From an uncultured Selenomonadales bacterium (GTDB lineage: Bacteria > Bacillota > Negativicutes > Selenomonadales > Selenomonadaceae), in assembly GCA_946547205.1 (NCBI GenBank), contig CAMNPA010000085.1:1-6100 (forward strand): a stretch of DNA of 6,100 nt, read 5' to 3'. The position numbers and the translations under genes are program-made. A model generated the notes under the pieces. It made no database searches and had not been told where the DNA came from. It worked only from the letters and a program-made list of their open reading frames with translations. Numbering within the stretch: position 1 is the first letter of the stretch; each line of letters opens with the position of its first letter. This document shows positions 1-5,242 of this stretch, one piece after another.

Positions 1-5
1 AAATT

Positions 6-1148
6 TTATGCGTGATTGTCAGCCTCGTAAGCGGCGAAAAAATTTTCTCTGAAGTCGTTGAAACTGTCTGCAAGAATCGCCTCGCGCATGTTCGACATAA
101 ATCTTTGCAGGTAGCGCAGATTGTGCAAGGCAAGCAGTCTCAAACCAAAAATTTCATCGGCGCGGACAAGGTGCCTGATATAAGCGCGAGTGAATTTGTT
201 TCGGCAAGTGTAACAGTCGCAATTCGGCTCAAGCGGCGCGAAATCTTCCGTGAACTCCGAATTTTTCATGACGAGCCGTCCGCGTGAATTTGTCTGCGGA
301 GAAACCATCGCCATACCGTTTCGAGCGACACGTGTCGGGAAAACGCAATCGAACATGTCAACGCCGCGAGCAACGCCTTCAAGCAAATGATCGGGTGTTC
401 CGACGCCCATAAGGTAGCGCGCTTTATTCTCCGGCAAAAATTTCGTCGAGACTTCAAGCATACGATACATCACGTTACGCGGTTCGCCGACGCTCAAGCC
501 GCCGACAGCACAGCCCGCAAAATTCATCGCGCCGATAACTTTGGCACTCTCCGCGCGCAAATCTTCATACATGCCGCCTTGACAAATGCCGAAAATTCCC
601 TGCTTGGGATTCGTCGCGGCGTTAAGACTTCGTTCAGCCCAGCGGTGAGTTCGTTCAGTGGAAATTTTGGCGTAGTCGTAATCGGCGGGATAAGGAATGC
701 ATTCGTCGAACGCCATTGCAATATCGGAGCCGAGCGCGGCTTGAGTTGCGATTGAAATTTCGGGCGAGAGAAATTTTTCCGAGCCGTCAATGTGCGAACG
801 AAACTTCACGCCGTCTTCAGTGATTTTTCGCAAGTCGCTCAAGCTGAAAACTTGAAAGCCGCCGCTGTCCGTCAAGATTGCGTGCGTCCAATTCATGAAC
901 CTGTGCAAACCGCCAGCCTTTTTGACGAGTTCAGCTCCCGGTCGCAAAAACAAATGGTAGGTGTTCGCCAAAATGATGCCCGCGCCCAAATTTTGAACTT
1001 CGTGCGGCGAAAGAGTTTTAACCGTCGCCTGTGTCCCGACCGGCATGAACAGCGGCGTCAAAAATTTTCCGTGCGGTGTATGCAAAATGCCTGCGCGGGC
1101 TCCCGTCGCCGCGTCTTTGTGAATGAGTTCGTAATATACTGCCGCCAT
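6..1148 (-). CDS. tgt: queuine/preQ1 tRNA-ribosyltransferase (tRNA-guanine transglycosylase)
   Basis: Bacterial Tgt swaps guanine-34 in the anticodon of tRNA-Asp, -Asn, -His and -Tyr for preQ1, the base-exchange step of queuosine synthesis in the cytosol. The 380-residue length is normal. Visible hallmarks: DSGGFQ at 94-99 with the general acid/base Asp94; GICQGG at 187-192; GGLSVGEP at 216-223; GVGTPDHLLEGV at 248-259; MFDCVFPTR at 265-273 with the presumed nucleophile Asp267; and the zinc ligands Cys310, Cys312, Cys315 and His342. The zinc loop reads CRNKFTRAY, one residue longer than in E. coli. ATG at 1148 is chosen because MAAVYYELIH begins at the family's usual place and a GGGAG Shine-Dalgarno lies 10 bases upstream. 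It is a pathway partner of queA, from which it is separated by about 4.1 kb. It is a canonical tRNA-type enzyme, and every key residue is present. Confidence 0.98.
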   Translation of the reverse strand: MAAVYYELIHKDAATGARAGILHTPHGKFLTPLFMPVGTQATVKTLSPHEVQNLGAGIILANTYHLFLRPGAELVKKAGGLHRFMNWTHAILTDSGGFQVFSLSDLRKITEDGVKFRSHIDGSEKFLSPEISIATQAALGSDIAMAFDECIPYPADYDYAKISTERTHRWAERSLNAATNPKQGIFGICQGGMYEDLRAESAKVIGAMNFAGCAVGGLSVGEPRNVMYRMLEVSTKFLPENKARYLMGVGTPDHLLEGVARGVDMFDCVFPTRVARNGMAMVSPQTNSRGRLVMKNSEFTEDFAPLEPNCDCYTCRNKFTRAYIRHLVRADEIFGLRLLALHNLRYLQRFMSNMREAILADSFNDFRENFFAAYEADNHA

Positions 1149-1158
1149 TAAATGCCAG

Positions 1159-1163
1159 CTCCC
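1159..1163 (-). promoter_or_regulatory. Shine-Dalgarno of tgt
   Basis: GGGAG on the minus strand, 10 bases before the tgt ATG. It supports the start at 1148. The 65-base gap between the 82-residue gene and tgt holds nothing else I can support: a perfect TATAAT is present but lies too close to this site to be its promoter, and no GC-rich hairpin with a U-tract is visible. Confidence 0.6.
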
Positions 1164-1213
1164 AAATTATATCCCTTAATGTAAATTTTCCTTCCGTGAT
1201 TGTGTTTCAATTT

Positions 1214-1462
1214 TTATAGAGCAATGCTTTGAAAATTGTATTGAGGATAAATCGTCGTTATCTTGTCAAGATTTTTTGTGAAGTCCAAGATTTTAAATCC
1301 TACCGTTTCATCAGTAACATCGTCTTTCATAACGTAAATGTTCGGATATTCTTCTTCGGCAGAGGCGTCATATTCGTTGCAATGTTCGTTCAAATAGACG
1401 TGCAAAACATCATGTTGCTTATCATATTTGCTTATCGGATAAATCGTTCGTTCATCTTTCAT
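1214..1462 (-). CDS. small DUF2283-like protein
   Basis: A free-standing 82-residue protein of unknown function. The pattern YDKQHDVLHVYL at 13-24, then an acidic middle (SAEEEYPNIYVMKDD at 34-48), then VGFKILDFTK at 54-63, matches my memory of the DUF2283 layout: an N-terminal 'YD...D.L.V.L' strand, a variable loop, and a C-terminal '.G..ILD.SK' strand and helix. No signal peptide or membrane segment is seen. ATG at 1462 is the only sensible start, because a TAA stop lies in frame two codons upstream. The candidate ribosome site AAGGA is 14 bases away, which is long. It is 48 bases after the third cassette gene and 65 before tgt, on the same strand, so it may belong to either unit. DUF2283 genes can sit beside small toxin-like genes (DUF4258, from memory), but no such partner is present here. 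Confidence 0.6.
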   Translation of the reverse strand: MKDERTIYPISKYDKQHDVLHVYLNEHCNEYDASAEEEYPNIYVMKDDVTDETVGFKILDFTKNLDKITTIYPQYNFQSIAL

Positions 1463-1476
1463 AGATTATCACACCG

Positions 1477-1481
1477 TCCTT
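1477..1481 (-). promoter_or_regulatory. weak Shine-Dalgarno of the 82-residue gene
   Basis: AAGGA on the minus strand, 14 bases before the ATG at 1462, a longer spacing than usual; a GGTG a few bases closer is the alternative. The surrounding 48-base gap has no convincing promoter or terminator; the only inverted repeat (AGATTA/TAATCT) has a loop of about 27 bases and is too weak to call. Confidence 0.35.
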
Positions 1482-1510
1482 AATGCTGTCGCCATTAATC
1501 TAGCCTGCTC

Positions 1511-2506
1511 TCATGTTATATCCGTTATCTTGTATTTTCCGTCCCTGAGTGTGACCGTGGAATTTATTTTCTTGCCGATGAGTTCGTTGAAAACATCGGA
1601 GAATTTTTTCTTGAGTCGATTGTCGGCTTTGTAAATGTGCCGTGAACCGTCGCGAAGTGAAACAACCGTAACTCTGCTGTTCAATTCAACCGTTCGCGTG
1701 TCGTTTGGATTAATCGAAATGAAAAATTTTTTTTTGCTCGTTGCAGGTTGCTCACGTTGAGAAAAAATTTTTTCGACGTGTTCAATCATTATCGAGGCAA
1801 TTTCTTCTTCGGTCAAGCAGTCCAACACGACCGCACCGCCTCGCTTGTTGAGTTCATACATTGCCGGGCGCAAAGTGTTTTTCAATGTGCCCAGACCTTT
1901 GGCTCCGAAGTGCTCAAAAAATTTCACGATGCCGTTTAGGATTTTCGGATTCGCGGTGAAAGGATAGCGCAAGACGTAAGAAATTTTTGAGCTGATGTCA
2001 TTGGCTCCGATGATGTCGAGTTTTTCAAAGACGTTGCTGCGCGTCGCGTCATAAAAGGCTCGTCCCGTCCACCAACACTTCGACAAAGAGTTCCTGAAAA
2101 TTCCCGTGATTGAAGTCGCCTCAAAGAAAAATCGCGTCTTGATGTCTTTGGCAGTCGGACGTTTTTCTTCCGTGTCGTGCTTATGACGTCGCCGCAGATA
2201 ATCGTAAAAAACTCCGTGGCAAAGTCCCGCCCAAAATCTTTCGTCGGCAGCTTGACGCGGCGTCAAAAAGCTCAAATGCTTGTAAAGTATCTTGCAGTTG
2301 CGAAACAAAATTTCACCTTCGCCCAAACCTTTGTCGAGCGGCGCAAGTTCAAAGTCGGGCACGTCGCGGAACTTCACGAAAGGATTTTCTCCGCAAACTT
2401 CGGCAAGCCACGAATTGTCCCGTTGCGTAAAATATTTGTCGTAAATCTGCGGCAAACCGTTCTTGAGCGTGTCGAGCGCACGACTTTTCAAAAAGCAAAT
2501 TTCCAT
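1511..2506 (-). CDS. cassette gene 3: DUF6339-like protein with Gre-like C-terminal domain
   Basis: A soluble 331-residue protein, third in the cassette. The main part (about 1-250) is mixed alpha/beta with a conserved-looking core: FLTPRQAADERFW near 80-92, a C-H-x3-Y-x3-RRR stretch near 96-107, then TRFFFE and FRNSLSKCWWTGRAFYD near 124-153. I recall the 'RN.ISRLWW' style of motif from DUF6339 proteins; this is memory, not a search. A charged linker (about 251-260) leads to a roughly 60-residue C-terminal domain (about 271-331) with the look of the GreA/GreB C-terminal domain: VELNSRVTVVSLRDGSRHIY, then FNELIGKKINSTV, then GKYKITDI. ATG at 2506 forms a TGATG overlap with the previous gene and has GAGG 7 bases upstream. 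A GTG one codon earlier (2509) is possible but closer to that site. A run of nine A residues lies at the domain junction. Molecular function is unknown. Confidence 0.85.
   Translation of the reverse strand: MEICFLKSRALDTLKNGLPQIYDKYFTQRDNSWLAEVCGENPFVKFRDVPDFELAPLDKGLGEGEILFRNCKILYKHLSFLTPRQAADERFWAGLCHGVFYDYLRRRHKHDTEEKRPTAKDIKTRFFFEATSITGIFRNSLSKCWWTGRAFYDATRSNVFEKLDIIGANDISSKISYVLRYPFTANPKILNGIVKFFEHFGAKGLGTLKNTLRPAMYELNKRGGAVVLDCLTEEEIASIMIEHVEKIFSQREQPATSKKKFFISINPNDTRTVELNSRVTVVSLRDGSRHIYKADNRLKKKFSDVFNELIGKKINSTVTLRDGKYKITDIT
1727..1735 (-). repeat. A9 homopolymer in cassette gene 3
   Basis: Nine T on the plus strand, read as AAA AAA AAA (three Lys, residues 258-260) on the coding strand and followed directly by five T. 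It lies in the linker between the main domain and the Gre-like domain. Adding one A reaches TAA nine codons past the Ser before the run; losing one A reaches TGA within about eighteen codons. Confidence 0.9.
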
Positions 2507-3378
2507 CACGAATCCTCTGCGTCGAAAATGAGCGCGACATTTTCCAAAGCTTTTGTCAGCGGCGAGTCCATGACCTCTTGCGCCAATTTAATCGAAGTGT
2601 TTTCTTCATTGAGTATATCGTTGAAGTCAAGTTTCTTGCGCTTGAAAGCCGCCGTGAGCGATTTGAACCATGCCATTCCGTCGTAACGTTCAAAGCCGCC
2701 ATCAACTTTCAATTCGTCGAAAATGTAGACGAGCGCGGGAAAAATTATCATCGCGTTCAAAATCGGTTGCATTTCGGGGCGCGAACAATATCGCCTGTAC
2801 AAATCGAAATCCTTGCTTGCGAGTCCGATTTTGATTTTGTCGTGAGCCAAATCGACTTCGCAGGGCGCATTATCGGCAACAAGTCTGTAGACGCTGAAAA
2901 TCGACGCGACGTTTTTAAAAATGTTCGGGTCGTCCGGCAACATCAGCGATTTAAAATTTTTATAAGCGAGAACGCTGCCGTGTTGAAGATTGAAATTGAT
3001 CTGCTCAAAATCGCTGTTCCAATCGGCGCAAGAAAAATTTTCCGTGTCTTCAACGAGAACAATCAGCGCGAGGCAGTCAAGGTTTCTTTTCACGCGATTT
3101 AGCGGAATGTTGCAGGAAAAATTTTCGTCGGCGGAAGAAAAAATTTCTCTGTAGAGCGTCAACGGGCATTCGACGTGCAAAAGATATTTCGCCTTGCCCG
3201 CGCCGATAAGCCGTTTCAAGTCCGCGCAGTCCGTCGAAAAGTTGACGTTCACAAATAAATCCGTCGCGTTGAAGTCGCAATTTATCGCGGCGGAAAATTT
3301 GCAAGTCTTGTAGTCGTCGCGCCCGTCGGAAAGTATCGGATAAGTGTAAAGGCGGCGTGCGTCAATCTTCACAAACAT
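2506..3378 (-). CDS. cassette gene 2: unrecognised protein of GHKL-ATPase cassette
   Basis: I do not recognise this 290-residue protein with confidence. Residues 1-150 look beta-rich: RRLYTYPILSDGRDDYKTCKF at the start, an N-V-N-F strand near 44-47, KYLLHVECPLTLYREIF at 64-80, and alternating hydrophobic strands to about 146. Residues 155-190 give two more strands. About 190-290 is helical, with PILNAMIIFPALVYIFDEL at 205-223 and MAWFKSLTAAFKRKK at 235-249. The 205-220 helix is hydrophobic but amphipathic-looking, so I do not call it membrane. Nine cysteines are spread through the sequence without a zinc-like spacing. ATG at 3378 overlaps the end of the ATPase gene by 17 bases and has GGAGG 3 bases upstream. 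The TGA stop overlaps the next start. The coupling to both neighbours argues for a joint complex or pathway, possibly a scaffold or sensor for the ATPase, which is inference only. Confidence 0.85.
   Translation of the reverse strand: MFVKIDARRLYTYPILSDGRDDYKTCKFSAAINCDFNATDLFVNVNFSTDCADLKRLIGAGKAKYLLHVECPLTLYREIFSSADENFSCNIPLNRVKRNLDCLALIVLVEDTENFSCADWNSDFEQINFNLQHGSVLAYKNFKSLMLPDDPNIFKNVASIFSVYRLVADNAPCEVDLAHDKIKIGLASKDFDLYRRYCSRPEMQPILNAMIIFPALVYIFDELKVDGGFERYDGMAWFKSLTAAFKRKKLDFNDILNEENTSIKLAQEVMDSPLTKALENVALIFDAEDS
2514..2517 (-). promoter_or_regulatory. Shine-Dalgarno deciding the start of cassette gene 3
   Basis: GAGG on the minus strand within the last codons of cassette gene 2. It is 7 bases from the ATG at 2506 and only 4 from the GTG at 2509, so the ATG is the better start. 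The TGATG junction suggests reinitiation by ribosomes finishing gene 2. Confidence 0.6.
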
Positions 3379-5239
3379 CGACCTCCAACGCGTAATTCTG
3401 CCTGTCCTGCAGCTCGAAATTTATTTTTGCGTCCGTGATGCCGAGCAGATTTTTGACGGTGATTTTTTCGCCGACCGTGAGAATTTGCGTGCTTGAGTCA
3501 ACGGAACTTGCTCGCGTGACGAAAAGTTTTTCACGTTCGCCGTTTTCGCCGACTGCAAAAATTTCAATTCGTCCGCTCAAAATATTTTGCGCCGCACGGA
3601 GAATCAGCCGATAATTTTTTTCGCCGACCTTAATCACGCGAATTTTATTGCACGCGACTTTTTTGCCTGCGGGTTGCAAAATTATATCCTTGCCTTCGGG
3701 ATTTTCCGTGCCGCTGTGATTCGCCAAAGTATTGCGCTTGCGTGTGCCCGACAAAGTTCTGACGGCATTGTTCTGACCGTCGCGAGTTATATCGCCGTAA
3801 GTTTTGCGCGTCCGTGAAGAATCGTTGTTGCCCGCCACGGAAAATGAATTGTTGACTTTATCGACATCGGGCAGAAGTTCCTGCGAAAAATTTTCCGGCT
3901 CCGCGTCAAGTTCAAGCGTCTCAACTTCTTCGACGTTGCCGCCAATCGCTCCGTCGTCAAAGGCAAGCATATCGCTCAAGCCTTCAACGTTGACTTCGTC
4001 CGAAAAATTTTCGTTGCCGAGTTTTGAAATTTCATCGCGCACCCAACTTTTAAGCTCCTTCAAATAATCGCGGGCAAGTTTCGGATTTTTGTAACGTCCG
4101 GGATCCCATTTGTCGTGCGAAGGCGTTTCAAGTTCGCGAAGAAATTCGTTAAGCTCGCGACCTTCCGATTCAAGAATTCCCGTGAAATAAATTGAGCGCG
4201 GGAAGTGATCCAAGTCGAAAATTTTCATGCCGTTTTGTCGCACGACCAACACACGGCGATTGAGCTGCTCTTGATTGACAATGACGCGCAATTTAAATTG
4301 TCCCATGCCGTGAAAATCCAGCGTAAAAGTTTTAACGTCGTCGCCCGCCAAAATTTTGTAATAATCGGCAGCGTTGGCAAGTTTGTCGGCATATCGGCGG
4401 ACGAAATTTTTCAGCGTGTCGTGCGTCAAATCTTCGCCTTGAATTCGCGCGCAAAGTTTGCCTTTGTGAATGGCGACGAGAAAATTTTCAATCAGTTCGA
4501 CGGAAATATCTTCGCGCCAATTCAAACCGCCGTTGAAGCCGTAAACAAAAATATCGGTGCCGTAATCGTTGCGGGAAAAAATTTTGTCGAGAGCGGCTAT
4601 CGAAACGACGGGCAAATTTTTATTGGTCTCGCCGAAATAACCGACGCCCGCCGAAAGATTTTCTCTGTCCAGCTTGAACGACACCAGGCGCGACATACCT
4701 TGTGCGGCGCGTTCACCGTGACGATTGAGCGTGCGATAAAAAACCAGTCGATAAAAAGAATTCGTGAAGGGCGCGTTCTTGCCGATGCCGAAGCTGCCGG
4801 CTTTGTCGCAGGATTTGGTTGCTCCGCCGTCAATTTTCGTCAAAGTGTTCCAACCGTCTTTGGCTTGAGGATCGAACGGCTCGGCAAGTCCCGTGGTGTT
4901 GAAGTCGCTGATTCGCAGAACAGAAGTTTTGGGAAAATTTATCTTTTGAATCGCCGCGTCGAGAAAATTTTTTGCCTGCGAATTTTCTTTCCAATAGTCG
5001 AGGCAAGCTTGCAAAATTTCTTTGAAGTCGTCGCAGCCGGGAATGTCTTTTGAAAAAATTTCGTGGCGATAAAATTCGACGGTCACGGCAAAATTTTCAT
5101 TAGCTGCTGCGTCCAAGGAGTTTTGACAAGTCTCGCGCGCCAATGAAGAAATTTCTTTGCCCGTGAAAGTTTGAATGCCTGCGTCGGCAATGCCGCGAAT
5201 TTGTCCGCCGCCGTTTGAAGGAAAATTCCAGCCAATCAT
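3362..5239 (-). CDS. cassette gene 1: GHKL (MutL/MORC/HSP90-like) ATPase
   Basis: A 625-residue cytosolic protein with a GHKL ATP-binding fold. The N-terminus WNFPSNGGGQ is followed by motif I ARETCQNSLDAA at 34-45 (Glu36 the likely catalytic base, Asn40 the Mg2+ ligand, Asp43); motif II ISDFNTTGL at 110-118 (Asp112 for adenine, Gly117); the glycine-rich lid GSFGIGKNAPF at 148-158; and GTDIFVYG at 227-234. Residues about 300-400 look like an S5-type transducer, with RVLVVRQNGMKIFD at 329-342 and RELETPSHDKWDP at 368-380. An acidic, polar and probably disordered linker (about 405-520) leads to a beta-rich C-terminal domain (about 525-625). No histidine phospho-acceptor domain or nuclease motif is seen, so it is not a sensor kinase. 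Proteins of this class occur in restriction-like and defence gene clusters (bacterial MORC/MutL-like families). It starts 3 bases after the queA stop, with GGAG 6 bases upstream. Partners are the next two overlapping genes. Confidence 0.93.
   Translation of the reverse strand: MIGWNFPSNGGGQIRGIADAGIQTFTGKEISSLARETCQNSLDAAANENFAVTVEFYRHEIFSKDIPGCDDFKEILQACLDYWKENSQAKNFLDAAIQKINFPKTSVLRISDFNTTGLAEPFDPQAKDGWNTLTKIDGGATKSCDKAGSFGIGKNAPFTNSFYRLVFYRTLNRHGERAAQGMSRLVSFKLDRENLSAGVGYFGETNKNLPVVSIAALDKIFSRNDYGTDIFVYGFNGGLNWREDISVELIENFLVAIHKGKLCARIQGEDLTHDTLKNFVRRYADKLANAADYYKILAGDDVKTFTLDFHGMGQFKLRVIVNQEQLNRRVLVVRQNGMKIFDLDHFPRSIYFTGILESEGRELNEFLRELETPSHDKWDPGRYKNPKLARDYLKELKSWVRDEISKLGNENFSDEVNVEGLSDMLAFDDGAIGGNVEEVETLELDAEPENFSQELLPDVDKVNNSFSVAGNNDSSRTRKTYGDITRDGQNNAVRTLSGTRKRNTLANHSGTENPEGKDIILQPAGKKVACNKIRVIKVGEKNYRLILRAAQNILSGRIEIFAVGENGEREKLFVTRASSVDSSTQILTVGEKITVKNLLGITDAKINFELQDRQNYALEVDVCED
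3382..3386 (-). promoter_or_regulatory. Shine-Dalgarno of cassette gene 2 inside cassette gene 1
   Basis: GGAGG on the minus strand, 3 bases from the ATG at 3378 and inside the coding end of the ATPase gene. The short spacing plus the 17-base gene overlap suggest coupled translation. Confidence 0.6.
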
Positions 5240-5242
5240 GAT

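Larger units (their letters stand above)
1511..5239 (-). other. three-gene GHKL-ATPase accessory cassette inside the queA-tgt operon
   Basis: Three co-directional genes with overlaps of 17 bases and of a single base (TGATG) fill this block without gaps. They have no known role in queuosine synthesis yet lie between its two genes, so the block looks like an insertion into a core operon. No integrase, transposase, terminal inverted repeat or target duplication is visible at either border, so the mechanism of arrival cannot be read from the sequence. The 82-residue gene at 1214-1462 may or may not have come with it. Confidence 0.7.

Noticed and set aside
6..1148. Tgt as a DpdA-like DNA 7-deazaguanine transferase belonging to the defence-like cassette.
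   Set aside because: Length, the zinc site and the catalytic blocks are those of ordinary bacterial tRNA Tgt, and it stands with queA, its pathway partner.
387..1151. Plus-strand open frames opposite tgt, and others opposite queA (5558-5992).
   Set aside because: Both sense genes are unmistakable core enzymes; the antisense frames show no family features.
1149..1213. Perfect TATAAT on the minus strand upstream of tgt as a promoter.
   Set aside because: Only 17 bases separate it from the start codon, so the transcript would begin at or in the Shine-Dalgarno, and no -35 element is found at 16-18 bases. A TTGAAA further up has no matching -10.
1174..1485. Direct repeat CCTTAATG at 1174-1181 and 1478-1485 flanking the 82-residue gene, as a target duplication or attachment site.
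   Set aside because: Only 8 bases, each copy overlapping an AAGG ribosome-site sequence ahead of a gene, with no extension of the match; chance or shared translation signal is enough.
1463..1510. AGATTA/TAATCT inverted repeat as a terminator after the cassette.
   Set aside because: Six-base AT-rich arms with a loop of about 27 bases and no U-tract would not form a terminator.
2177..3102. Plus-strand open frames at 2177-2686 and 2578-3102.
   Set aside because: They are opposite cassette genes 2 and 3, overlap each other, and their translations are rich in basic and low-meaning sequence with no domain signal.
4205..5053. A 282-codon plus-strand open frame as a real gene.
   Set aside because: It lies wholly opposite a convincing GHKL ATPase gene, is codon-aligned with it, has no recognisable motif, and is explained by rare use of TTA, CTA and TCA codons in the sense gene.
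3362..5239. The GHKL protein as a sensor histidine kinase.
   Set aside because: There is no dimerisation/phospho-acceptor His domain, no membrane segment and no response regulator nearby; the order of motifs and the transducer region fit the MutL/HSP90/MORC side of the superfamily.
1214..5239. An IS element or integrase-borne island.
   Set aside because: No transposase, integrase or terminal inverted repeat was found within the window on either strand.
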